64,000 nucleotides of DNA. Origin: Maritalea myrionectae DSM 19524. GTDB lineage: Bacteria; Pseudomonadota; Alphaproteobacteria; Rhizobiales; Devosiaceae. The stretch is from contig NZ_AUHV01000003.1 in the NCBI RefSeq assembly GCF_000423365.1, forward strand, positions 930,001 through 994,000, given 5' to 3'. Below are positions 50,995 to 59,009 of this stretch, piece by piece (position 1 is the first letter of the stretch; every line of letters begins with the position of its first letter). The notes beneath the pieces are model-generated. The model made no database searches. It saw only the letters and a program-made list of their open reading frames with translations, and was not told the DNA's origin. A program made the translations under genes and the position numbers.

Positions 50995-52095
50995 TTATAT
51001 AGCTTCGAACTTCGCTGAAGTCCGTGCATTCATAAACTTACCTTCAGAAATGCCTGACCACTCAACCATGGTACGACGCCATTCAATCAGTGAGTTGTAA
51101 AGCTCAGAAGCTTCAGGAGAAACGCTTGCGCGATCACGCACAACTTCTGCAGTCCGCTCACCAATCGCTTGCAGCAATTCGTCAGAATATGGACGCAAGT
51201 TCACACCATTTTCATTAACCAATTTCTGCAATGACGCATTGTTCACAGCTTGGAAGCGAGACAAGATCCAAAGGTTGGTTGATGCAGCCGCACGCTCAAC
51301 AATACCGCGTGTCTGATCATCCAAAGCTTCCCATGCCTGCATGTCGAAGAATGAATCGAGCACAGTGGCAGGCTCGTGCCAGCCAGGATAGTAGTAGTTG
51401 TTTACAACTTTAAAGAAGCCAGCGCCCAAGTCAGCCGCAGGGCCAATCCACTCGGTGCCGTCAATCGCGCCTGATGTCAACGCAGGCAACACTTCGTTAC
51501 CTGGCAACAACACAACGTTCACGCCGAATGTTTTCAAAACTTCGCCGCCAAGACCAGGCATGCGGAATTTCAAGCCGTCCAAATCATCAACGGTGTTGAT
51601 TTCTTTGGCGTACCAGCCACCCATTTGGTTACCAGTGTTGCCCATTGGCAAGAACTTCACGCCAAGTGGGTTATAGCTCAAACGGTCAGCCATTTCGATG
51701 CCGCCGCCATAGTAGAACCATGCATTTTGCTCTTGAGCGTTCAGGCCATAAGGCATCGCCGCTACGAAAGAGATGCTGTCAGATTTGCCTTCCCAATAGT
51801 AAGGTGCGCCAAAGCCCATCTGTGCTGTACCTGATTGCACAGCGTCCAAAGCTTCAAGGCCACCAACAAGCTCACCAGAGTGATATGTTTTAATGGTCAA
51901 CTTGCCGTCAGACATGGTGGCCACGTCCGCTGCAAACTTGTCCAAAGCCGCGCCCAAGAGGCCCGCTTTACCGAATGCAGAAACAGCAATCCATTCCATA
52001 TTACCTTGCGAAAGCGCAGGTGTTGCCAATGTGGCCGCCCCAGCGGCGCCAACAGCGCTCACACCAGCTTTTTTGAAAAACTCGCGTCTTTTCAT
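50995..52095 (-). CDS. dctP: TRAP transporter substrate-binding protein (DctP), TakP-like, system 1
   Basis: A 366-residue periplasmic binding protein. The N-terminus MKRREFFKKAGVSAVGAAG is a twin-arginine signal, so it is exported folded. The mature part has MGGWYAKEINTVDDLDGLKFRMPG and DGTEWIGPAADLGAGF-KV-NYYYPGWHEPA, closely matching the TakP family, in which a sodium or calcium ion takes part in binding 2-oxo acids such as pyruvate or oxobutyrate. The ATG has GGGAGGAA. It opens a P-Q-M operon and faces a two-component system with a carboxylate-type sensor. A 2-oxo or hydroxy monocarboxylate is the likely substrate; related proteins bind lactate. Confidence 0.92.
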   Translation of the reverse strand: MKRREFFKKAGVSAVGAAGAATLATPALSQGNMEWIAVSAFGKAGLLGAALDKFAADVATMSDGKLTIKTYHSGELVGGLEALDAVQSGTAQMGFGAPYYWEGKSDSISFVAAMPYGLNAQEQNAWFYYGGGIEMADRLSYNPLGVKFLPMGNTGNQMGGWYAKEINTVDDLDGLKFRMPGLGGEVLKTFGVNVVLLPGNEVLPALTSGAIDGTEWIGPAADLGAGFFKVVNNYYYPGWHEPATVLDSFFDMQAWEALDDQTRGIVERAAASTNLWILSRFQAVNNASLQKLVNENGVNLRPYSDELLQAIGERTAEVVRDRASVSPEASELYNSLIEWRRTMVEWSGISEGKFMNARTSAKFEAI

Positions 52096-52188
52096 TGAAT
52101 TCCTCCCAAAATGAACTTGGCCCTTTTAATGGATCTCACCAAAAGCGGCCCGCAAACTATAGACCGAACCAGCATCATGCGTAAACTG

Positions 52189-52214
52189 GTACAAATGTCC
52201 ATGCATCTTTGTAC
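52189..52214. promoter_or_regulatory. inverted repeat in the TRAP-1 / sensor kinase divergent promoter
   Basis: GTACAAA (52189-52195) and TTTGTAC (52208-52214) form a perfect seven-base dyad around 12 bases. It lies about 95 bases before dctP and 70 before the sensor kinase gene. A NarL-type response regulator is encoded two genes away and is the natural candidate to bind it. Confidence 0.5.
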
Positions 52215-52283
52215 GGCAAACTAAGGCTTTGAACACGCCTAACTTATGCTAAATTACCCATTACTACGGATGCGGCAGAAAAG

Positions 52284-53753
52284 ATGGCTCGACATTTCGG
52301 CGAAGGTTACAAAATGCTGTCATACATGAACTTCAGACAAAAAATCCTCGCGCTCGCGACCCTGCCGCTTATTCTGGCCATTCTTGCCATCACCAGTTTG
52401 GTGACATGGCAATCCAGTGAGCTATCGAAGCAAGGCATCACCGCATTTGAACAATCCATGCTCGAGGCAAAAGAAGAAGAGCTTAAGAACTATATCGAGT
52501 TGGCGATCACCGCCATCGCCCCCTATTATGAAACGGCGGGCGCCAGCGACCCGACCGCAAAGCAACAAGTCATCCGCATTTTGCAAACCTTGGAATTTGG
52601 TGAAGATGGCTATTTCTATGTCTATCACTATGACGGCACTAACATTGTCCACCCGCGGCAACCCTTCCGCATCGGCGAGAACTGGGCCAACCACCCCGAC
52701 GTCGCCGCCCTGATCGAAGCGGCAAAAAATGGCGGCGGGTTCCACCGCTATGTATGGGAAAAGCCGTCCTCGAACGAACGGTCTGACAAAATCGGCTATG
52801 CGGTCGGCCTGGACAAATGGCAATGGATGTTGGGCACCGGCGCATATATTGATGATATTTTGGCGCAAACCGCTGCGGCCAACCAAAGCCTGAGTGACCG
52901 GGTCAACCAAACCTTTTTCTGGGTGGCGTTGATCACCGTCCCCGCGGTATTCGCTGTTTTCGGCACGGGCATCGTGCTCAATCTGCGGGAGCGCCGCATG
53001 GCGGACTCCAAACTAAAGGAATTGACCCAGCGCATCGTGGATACGCAGGAAGAGGAGCGCACCCGCATCGCCCGCGAACTGCATGATGGCATTTCGCAAA
53101 ACATGGTCGGTGTGCGCTACGTGTTGGATCTGGCGCAACGGCAAGCCAAAAAGGGCACACAAAACGCCCTCGCCTCGATTGAACATGGTGCCGAAGCACT
53201 GAACGCGGCCATCAAAGAAGTGCGTCGAATTTCCCACGATTTGCGCCCGGGCATCCTCGATGATTTGGGCCTCACGGCCGCTTTGGAAGCGCTAACCGGC
53301 AATTTCGCCGAGCGCACCAAAATCGACGTCGAGCTCAAAAGCGTGGCCTTTAAAAACTTGCTGCCCACGGACGCGAAAACCGCTGTCTATCGTGTGGCGC
53401 AAGAAGCCCTCAACAATATCGAACGTCATTCCCGCGCCACCCACGTTTTGCTGCAGCTTAAAAGCACCAAGGATGGGTTGGAAATGCACATCACCGACAA
53501 TGGCTGCGGCTTTTCCAACCTGCTGGAAGCCAAACGCAAATCCTCGCGCGATGCGCCCCCCATGCGCTCGGGCCTTGGCTTGCGCAACATGCAAGAACGC
53601 ATGGAGCATTTTGGCGGCACCCTTGAGATAAAAACCGCCAATACGGGCACGCATTTGATTGCCAAATTGCCATCATCCATTTATCTCACCCATGAGAAAG
53701 AGCATGAAAAAGATGTGGCTCAAGCCGATCTCAAGGAAGCAACAAGTGCATAG
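52284..53753 (+). CDS. sCache-containing sensor histidine kinase (NarX/MctS type)
   Basis: A 489-residue membrane kinase. The first helix (about 20-40) is followed by a periplasmic single-Cache domain (about 45-195) with GEDGYFYVYHYDGTNIVHP and WMLGTGAYIDDI, then a second helix (about 205-230). HisKA_3 follows with the phosphorylated H267 in ARELHDGISQNMVG, and an ATPase domain with EALNNIERHSRA and DNGCGF, GLGLRNMQERM. It belongs to the LuxR-partner class. sCache domains of this kind bind small carboxylates such as pyruvate and lactate, which fits the divergent TRAP operon. The response regulator gene follows 12 bases later. In-frame ATGs at 52314 and 52326 are alternative starts. Confidence 0.93.
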   Translation: MARHFGEGYKMLSYMNFRQKILALATLPLILAILAITSLVTWQSSELSKQGITAFEQSMLEAKEEELKNYIELAITAIAPYYETAGASDPTAKQQVIRILQTLEFGEDGYFYVYHYDGTNIVHPRQPFRIGENWANHPDVAALIEAAKNGGGFHRYVWEKPSSNERSDKIGYAVGLDKWQWMLGTGAYIDDILAQTAAANQSLSDRVNQTFFWVALITVPAVFAVFGTGIVLNLRERRMADSKLKELTQRIVDTQEEERTRIARELHDGISQNMVGVRYVLDLAQRQAKKGTQNALASIEHGAEALNAAIKEVRRISHDLRPGILDDLGLTAALEALTGNFAERTKIDVELKSVAFKNLLPTDAKTAVYRVAQEALNNIERHSRATHVLLQLKSTKDGLEMHITDNGCGFSNLLEAKRKSSRDAPPMRSGLGLRNMQERMEHFGGTLEIKTANTGTHLIAKLPSSIYLTHEKEHEKDVAQADLKEATSA

Positions 53754-53765
53754 ACGGGTAATTCG

Positions 53766-54404
53766 ATGAGCCGATCCACTCCCATTAAGATCATATTGAT
53801 TGACGACCATCCGTTGGTTTTGGAAGGCATCCGTTCCGTGCTGGAAACATTTGGCCATATTGAAGTGTTGGGCGCCGCCCCGTCCGCTAAAGAGGGCCTC
53901 AAAATCGCACTCGCGGGCAAACCTGATGTGGTGTTGATGGACATCAACATGCCGGAAATGAATGGCATCGACGCTATCGAAGTGTTTAAAGAACAATTGC
54001 CCCACACTCGGCTTTTGATGCTCTCCATGCACGACAGTCGGGAATATATCTCCACTTCCACCATGTATGGCGCGTCCGGCTATCTGCTCAAAGATGTCTC
54101 TACTGATGAGATCGTCCACGCCATCGAAAAAGTCGCATCGGGCGGCACCTATTTTTCCACCGGCGCGGCGCAGGCCCTAATGGCCGACAAACCCAAGTCA
54201 GATATCGAAACGCCGCTCACCACCCGTGAGCAGGCCGTCTTGCTGTTGGTGGCCGAAGGCGTCTCCAATCGCGAAGTGGCAGAAAAGCTCGAGATATCCG
54301 TGCGCACCGTGGAAACCCACCGCAAAAACATCAAGAAAAAACTGGGCATCTCCACCACGGCGGGCCTCACCAAATATGCCATCTCCAATGGCCTGATTGG
54401 CTAA
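53766..54404 (+). CDS. NarL/LuxR family response regulator
   Basis: Partner of the upstream kinase. The receiver (about 5-120) has IDDHPLV and the acceptor D59 in VVLMDINMPEMNG. The LuxR-type HTH (about 145-205) contains LTTREQAVLLLVAEGVSNREVAEKLEISVRTVETHRKNI. When phosphorylated it should control the divergent TRAP operon, possibly through the GTACAAA dyad at 52189-52214. It is the last gene of the two-gene kinase-regulator operon and ends six bases before a convergent small membrane gene. Confidence 0.95.
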   Translation: MSRSTPIKIILIDDHPLVLEGIRSVLETFGHIEVLGAAPSAKEGLKIALAGKPDVVLMDINMPEMNGIDAIEVFKEQLPHTRLLMLSMHDSREYISTSTMYGASGYLLKDVSTDEIVHAIEKVASGGTYFSTGAAQALMADKPKSDIETPLTTREQAVLLLVAEGVSNREVAEKLEISVRTVETHRKNIKKKLGISTTAGLTKYAISNGLIG

Positions 54405-54410
54405 AGCGCC

Positions 54411-54908
54411 TCAATGAAGGCGTGAAAACACCAAAGACGCATGGGCAATATGCGCGCTTAAAAATATGCCGGCCAACACCCAAAAATACAAACGTGGCCG
54501 CGCCAATTGCGAGATCATCGACTGATCCCCGATCAGGCCAATTCCGAAAATCCAGATCAGCGGCGTATAGGCAGGCGCGAGAAATCCAATCAAACTTGTG
54601 GCCCACCATCCGTTTGGCGCGCTCACAATAATCCATTGGCAGGCAACATAAAGTGCAATCCCCACAGCATAGATCAGAAAGCCGATACGCTGCGGTCGCG
54701 TACGCCAATTGATCACCATGATCGTCGATAAAGCGATTATGCCAATGCGGGTCACATTTTCGACCATGCCCAACAGCGCCGGGATGTCCCGCCAAAACTC
54801 TTCCGGCTGATAGGCGGCACCAAGGTGCGGCCAAAAGGCAAAGCTCGCCAAAAGTGGTGGCATCCAAAGCCAGATACAGCTGCGCAAATATGTTGTCAGA
54901 TGTCCCAT
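54411..54908 (-). CDS. small membrane protein of unknown function
   Basis: A 165-residue protein with about five hydrophobic segments (about 10-30, 40-62, 70-95, 105-125, 138-160) joined by short basic loops such as NWRTRPQRIG. The ATG at 54908 has GAGGGGG upstream; a TTG one codon earlier is the alternative. It lies between the response regulator gene and the second TRAP operon, on the minus strand. I do not recognise a family. Its helix count and tryptophan-rich segments could fit a small sensor or cofactor-handling protein, but no function can be supported. Confidence 0.7.
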   Translation of the reverse strand: MGHLTTYLRSCIWLWMPPLLASFAFWPHLGAAYQPEEFWRDIPALLGMVENVTRIGIIALSTIMVINWRTRPQRIGFLIYAVGIALYVACQWIIVSAPNGWWATSLIGFLAPAYTPLIWIFGIGLIGDQSMISQLARPRLYFWVLAGIFLSAHIAHASLVFSRLH

Positions 54909-54970
54909 CAACGCCCCCTCGCTCCGAGGAAAACTACAGCAAAATGCGACCGCTCCTGATGATATATATC

Positions 54971-55000
54971 AAACAAAAAAAGCGGGCCCGAAGGCCCGCT
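54971..55000 (-). terminator. intrinsic terminator of the second TRAP operon
   Basis: AGCGGGCC pairs with GGCCCGCT across a CGAA loop and is followed on the minus strand by seven T's. It lies 28 bases past the dctP stop. Confidence 0.88.
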
Positions 55001-55027
55001 TAAGTTACACTCTTAGGGAAAGAATGC

Positions 55028-56083
55028 TTAGTCAGCCAAATATGTAGAATTGTTGGCGCCCTCAACAGCGTCTTTAAACTGGTTCAAAAGCGCAACGCCT
55101 TCTTCACCCAACTCTTCTTCCACATGCTTCAACACAGCAGGTTGCGCCGCTGCCTTGAACTCTTCACGTGCTTCAGCAGACAATGCTGTCACTTCGATCT
55201 TGTCCATCAAGCCAGCCAAGCCACGGTCAGAAGCTTCGATGATCCGGCTCAATCCACGGCTCGCGGTCACACAGCTTTCAGCCGCATAATTCACAACGCG
55301 CTTTTCATGGTCGTTCAATGAATCCCAGAAGTCTTTTGACATCATGAAGGTGTAAGGTGAGAACAAGTGGTTGGTCAGGGTCATATAGTCCTGAACTTCA
55401 GAGAAGTTCGCGAACGAAATGATCGGCACAGGGTTCATCTGGCCGTCGATCACGCCAGTTTGCAGACCTGAATAAACCTCACCCCAAGACAATGGATAGG
55501 CTTCGCCGCCCATCGCCTGAATGATTTTCTGGTGCGATGGCAAAGTCATGGTGCGCACGCGGATGCCTTCAAAATCTTCCAATGTTTCAATCGGACGCTT
55601 TGAGTTGGTGATGGCGAAGAAGCCACCTGTATCCGGGAAGCCCAAAACTTTGGTGTTTGGAATGCTGGCTTCAATATCCGCTGCCAACGCCTGGCCGAAC
55701 GGGCCGTCAAACACTTCGTAAGTTGCCGCATTGTGGTCAAACGCAAACGCCAGGTTCAACACGTCGATGCGCGGATAGTAAGATGAAATCGCACCTGTTG
55801 AAGTCAAAGTCGCTTGCACAACATTGTCCTGAATGAACTGCACATGCTCAGCCGCAGAACCCAACTGGTTTGAAGGATAAACTTCAACATCGATTGAGCC
55901 ATTGGTGTCTGCTTCCACGATATTTGCAAAAACAGCCGTACACGCATGCGCTGGGTTTTCAAATGGATCGGTTTTGTTGTCGTGGGCAAATTTGAGCAAT
56001 TTAGTGTCGGCAAACGCAGAACTTGCTGCCCCCACAATGGCGGCCCCCAAAGTCAATCCAAGTGCTAATTTTTTCAAAGTCAT
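55028..56083 (-). CDS. dctP: TRAP transporter substrate-binding protein (DctP), system 2
   Basis: A 351-residue periplasmic binding protein with a standard Sec signal ending at SSAFADT, unlike the Tat signal of system 1. The DctP hallmarks are present: GGFFAITNSKRPIETLEDFEGIRVRTM, carrying the ligand arginine, then SWGEVYSGLQTGVIDGQMNP. The substrate is likely a sugar acid or dicarboxylate; the neighbouring RpiR regulator favours a sugar-derived acid, but that is inference. The ATG has AAAGGGAG. It is the last gene of a Q-M-P operon, 75 bases after dctM, in contrast to the P-Q-M order of system 1. Confidence 0.93.
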   Translation of the reverse strand: MTLKKLALGLTLGAAIVGAASSAFADTKLLKFAHDNKTDPFENPAHACTAVFANIVEADTNGSIDVEVYPSNQLGSAAEHVQFIQDNVVQATLTSTGAISSYYPRIDVLNLAFAFDHNAATYEVFDGPFGQALAADIEASIPNTKVLGFPDTGGFFAITNSKRPIETLEDFEGIRVRTMTLPSHQKIIQAMGGEAYPLSWGEVYSGLQTGVIDGQMNPVPIISFANFSEVQDYMTLTNHLFSPYTFMMSKDFWDSLNDHEKRVVNYAAESCVTASRGLSRIIEASDRGLAGLMDKIEVTALSAEAREEFKAAAQPAVLKHVEEELGEEGVALLNQFKDAVEGANNSTYLAD

Positions 56084-56103
56084 ATTTCACTCCCTTTCAA
56101 ATA

Positions 56104-56129
56104 CGCCCCAGATGTTTGACGGTGGGGCG
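56104..56129 (-). other. hairpin between dctM and dctP, system 2
   Basis: CGCCCC and GGGGCG form a six-base-pair stem with a 14-base loop, 21 bases before the dctP start. No T-run follows, so it is not a terminator; it may mark an mRNA processing site that gives a separate, stabler dctP message. Confidence 0.4.
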
Positions 56130-56158
56130 CAAACCGTTCGCTTTAGGCAGTCCCTGCC

Positions 56159-57439
56159 CTAAGCAAATCCAAGCAATCGCGGCATCAACAGCGCCAAATC
56201 TTCAAAGAAGGCGAACACAAACAGCACCGCCACTTCCGCCAACAAAAACGGCCAAAGCTTTGCAGTAATGCGTTCAAGCGGTTCCCCGGTGACCGAGGAC
56301 AAGACGAACAGGCAAGCGCCCACGGGTGGCGTCATCAATGAGATGTTGAGCGCCAGCACAAAGATGATGCCAGCATGAATAGGTTCCAGCCCAATCGCTG
56401 CGGTCAGCGGCACCAGAACAGGCGCCAAAATGATCAGGATCGCGGTGATGTCCATCACCATGCCAATCACCAACAAAAGGCCGATGATCAGGGCAATCAC
56501 CACATAGCGATTGTCCGAAACCCCAAGAATGGAATTGGCCACCAATTGTGGAATTTGGTTGAAGCTGAGATACCAGCCAACGATGGAGGCAAAGGCGATA
56601 ATCACAAAGATCACGCCAGTAACCCGCGCCGTGCGGATCAGCATTTTGACCATGTCGTCCATGCTGATCTTGCGGTAAACAAAAACACCGATAAACAAGG
56701 CATAACCAACCGCAATCGAGGCCGCTTCTGTCGGCGTAACAATGCCGCCCAAGATGCCACCCAGAATAATGATGGGCATAAACAATGCCAAAATAGATTC
56801 TTTAAAGGTCGCCCAAATTTGTGGCAGCCGTGCCCGCTCTTCGCTTTGCGGCAAATTGTTGGCCCGCGCACCAATGGCGATCACCGCCATACACACGGCG
56901 CAAATGATCAAGCCTGGCAACAATCCGGCAGCGAACAACCCGCCAATTGAAACCCCCATCAAGGAGCCATAAACCACCATCAAGCCTGAAGGCGGAATGG
57001 TCGGCCCAATGATCGACCCGGCGGCAGTCACAGCGCAGGCATAATCGCGCCGATAACCACGCTCCACCATAGAAGGCACCAAGGTTTTGCCAAAGGCTGC
57101 AGCGTCGGCCGTGGCTGACCCGGTCAAACCCGCAAAAAACACTGACGCCAACATATTGGTATGCGCCAAACCACCTCGGAAATGCCCGACCAGCACTTGC
57201 GCCAGCATCACCAAGCGGGACGTGATGCCCGTATGGTTCATAATCTCGCCAGCGAGAATAAAGAATGGCATCGCCAGAAATGGGAAAATATTGAGGCCGT
57301 TGAACATTTTACCCGGCCCCAGCGCGACGAAATTATCGCCGCCAATTTGATAAAGCCCGATCACCCCGGCTGCGCCCAGCGCAAACCCGATCGGCAACCC
57401 CAGAATAACAAGTCCAACAAAAGCGAGCGCAATAATCAT
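56159..57439 (-). CDS. dctM: TRAP transporter large permease (DctM), system 2
   Basis: A 426-residue protein of standard DctM length with about twelve helices. The family blocks are FPFLAMPFFILAGEIMNHTGI, GLTGSATADAAAFGKTLVPSM, SIIGPTIPPSGLMVVYGSL and the mirrored ILGGIVTPTEAASIAVGYAL. It drives sodium-coupled uptake of the acid bound by the system-2 DctP. It overlaps dctQ by four bases. Confidence 0.95.
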   Translation of the reverse strand: MIIALAFVGLVILGLPIGFALGAAGVIGLYQIGGDNFVALGPGKMFNGLNIFPFLAMPFFILAGEIMNHTGITSRLVMLAQVLVGHFRGGLAHTNMLASVFFAGLTGSATADAAAFGKTLVPSMVERGYRRDYACAVTAAGSIIGPTIPPSGLMVVYGSLMGVSIGGLFAAGLLPGLIICAVCMAVIAIGARANNLPQSEERARLPQIWATFKESILALFMPIIILGGILGGIVTPTEAASIAVGYALFIGVFVYRKISMDDMVKMLIRTARVTGVIFVIIAFASIVGWYLSFNQIPQLVANSILGVSDNRYVVIALIIGLLLVIGMVMDITAILIILAPVLVPLTAAIGLEPIHAGIIFVLALNISLMTPPVGACLFVLSSVTGEPLERITAKLWPFLLAEVAVLFVFAFFEDLALLMPRLLGFA

Positions 57440-57942
57440 TCCACCATCCCCTCAGAGTTGGGCACGATCAGCGCACCTTGATCACGGATGGCCACCAAAA
57501 GGGTTTGGATTGCGCAAATAGCGGCAGATACTGGGATTGCGGCAAAGGGCACCAGCAAGGTCATGCCAAAAATCATGGCCTGTCGATTGCCGCCCGTTTG
57601 GGCGAAGCCGATGCCGTACCAAAACACATAGAAGAACAGCAAAAAGGTCACCAGATCGAGGCCAAGCAAGATGACGCGGCGCAACCCTTCCGGCGCCTTT
57701 GAAATAAGGGCATGCAGCCCGATATGTTCGCGCCGCGCAATCCCCGCAGAGATCGCCAGCATGGCGGCCCAAATCATCAAATAACGCGCCACAACTTCAG
57801 GCCAGGGCAATTGCCAGTGGAACAGGTAGCGGTCGACAACGCCGATCCAGACATCAAGCACAAGCAAGGCCATGAGAATCGCAACAAATCGTTCCACCCC
57901 CCAGTTCAGCCCTGCGCTTAGTCGTCCTGCCAATGCAGACAT
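57436..57942 (-). CDS. dctQ: TRAP transporter small permease (DctQ), system 2
   Basis: A 168-residue, four-helix DctQ protein. The conserved part reads VARYLMIWAAMLAISAGIARREHIGLHAL, where ARREHIGL corresponds to the family's A-R-x-x-H-[IV] motif. I start at the ATG at 57942, preceded by GGAGGG with a five-base gap. An upstream extension in the same frame runs through the operator region and is not credible. It opens the Q-M-P operon and faces the RpiR regulator. Confidence 0.92.
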   Translation of the reverse strand: MSALAGRLSAGLNWGVERFVAILMALLVLDVWIGVVDRYLFHWQLPWPEVVARYLMIWAAMLAISAGIARREHIGLHALISKAPEGLRRVILLGLDLVTFLLFFYVFWYGIGFAQTGGNRQAMIFGMTLLVPFAAIPVSAAICAIQTLLVAIRDQGALIVPNSEGMVE

Positions 57943-57961
57943 ATGCCCTCCAATCACATAA

Positions 57962-57976
57962 TGTAGCAAAACTACA
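57962..57976. promoter_or_regulatory. candidate RpiR operator
   Basis: TGTAG-CAAAA-CTACA is a perfect five-base dyad with a five-base centre, 20 bases before dctQ. A second half-site TTGTAGTTT at 58013-58021 is the exact complement of AAACTACAA at 57969-57977. The stretch lies in the dctQ/RpiR divergent promoter and has the TGTA..TACA pattern of RpiR-type sites. Confidence 0.55.
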
Positions 57977-58103
57977 ATTATGGGATAAAAAACGCATTGT
58001 AAAGTACGTTTTTTGTAGTTTAATATCGGAATTAGGGATTTTTGACGCCGAATTGGGCGAATCATGTTTCATATTTGAGGAGGAAATTCGTGCGCCGCGG
58101 CGC

Positions 58104-59003
58104 ATGATTTTTAGCAATATTATGGGCGATACCGCATTGGATATTATTTCGCAGATCCGTCAAAAGGACGGCAGCTACAATACACGTGAGCAGCGCGTGG
58201 CCAGCTATGTGTTGAACAATCTGGAACAGGTGAGCGACATGTCAGTGGCCAGTTTGGCCGCAGCGTGTGAGGTATCTGAGCCCACGGTCATTCGGTTCTG
58301 CCGCACCCTTGGCTGCACCGGCTATCGTGATTTCAAAATCCGTTTGGCGCAAAATGTCGCAGTAAGTTTGCAATATCTGGTCTCGGGCAATGACCCGGAA
58401 AGCGATCAGAAGAACCTGATCGATCAGGTGTTCCAAACCTTCTATGTCACGGCCAATGTGGCCCGGTCGCAATTGAATGAGGAAGCGATTAAGACCGCGG
58501 CTGATCTTATCAACGCCGCGCAAAAGATCATTTTTTGCGGTGTCGGCGGCGGGTCAACAACCGTTGCTTTCGATGCCGCCAATCGCTTTTTCCGCCTCGG
58601 GTTTGCCGCCAATGCCGTCTCCGATGCCTATTTGCAGCGCATGCATGCGGCAACGCTGACGCCACAAGACATCATGGTGTTTATCTCGGCCACGGGCCTG
58701 CCCCGGTCCAACATTGATAGCGCCAAAGTGGCCCGGCAATATGGTGCCAAAACGTTGGCCCTCACAAAGCCAGATTCGCCATTGGCCCGCGCTTGCGATT
58801 TCACCATTGGCCTTAGTCTGCCGGAAGATCCGGATATATATAAGCCCACGGCGTCGCGGCTGGTCTTTCTCGCCACGATCGATATTTTGGCCGCAACAGT
58901 GGCGCGCCAACGTCCCGAACACACTAAGGAAAATTTACGGCGCATCCGCTCCAGCCTAACAGCCTTGCATGGTAACACGGGCCCTCAGCCGGTTGGCGAC
59001 TAG
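58104..59003 (+). CDS. MurR/RpiR family transcriptional regulator
   Basis: A regulator of about 299 residues. The N-terminal RpiR HTH (about 20-80) contains VASYVLNNLEQVSDMSVASLAAACEVSEPTVIRFCRTLGCTGYRDFKIRLAQ. The C-terminal SIS domain (about 125-260) has IFCGVGGGSTTVAFDAANRFFRLG and FISATGLPRSN, for phosphosugar binding. It is divergent from the second TRAP operon and probably represses it until a phosphorylated sugar derivative binds. The start is uncertain: ATG at 58104 lies 20 bases after AGGAGG, with a 14-base GC palindrome (58091-58104) between them; ATG at 58122 is the alternative. Confidence 0.9.
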   Translation: MIFSNIMGDTALDIISQIRQKDGSYNTREQRVASYVLNNLEQVSDMSVASLAAACEVSEPTVIRFCRTLGCTGYRDFKIRLAQNVAVSLQYLVSGNDPESDQKNLIDQVFQTFYVTANVARSQLNEEAIKTAADLINAAQKIIFCGVGGGSTTVAFDAANRFFRLGFAANAVSDAYLQRMHAATLTPQDIMVFISATGLPRSNIDSAKVARQYGAKTLALTKPDSPLARACDFTIGLSLPEDPDIYKPTASRLVFLATIDILAATVARQRPEHTKENLRRIRSSLTALHGNTGPQPVGD

Positions 59004-59009
59004 ATCAGC

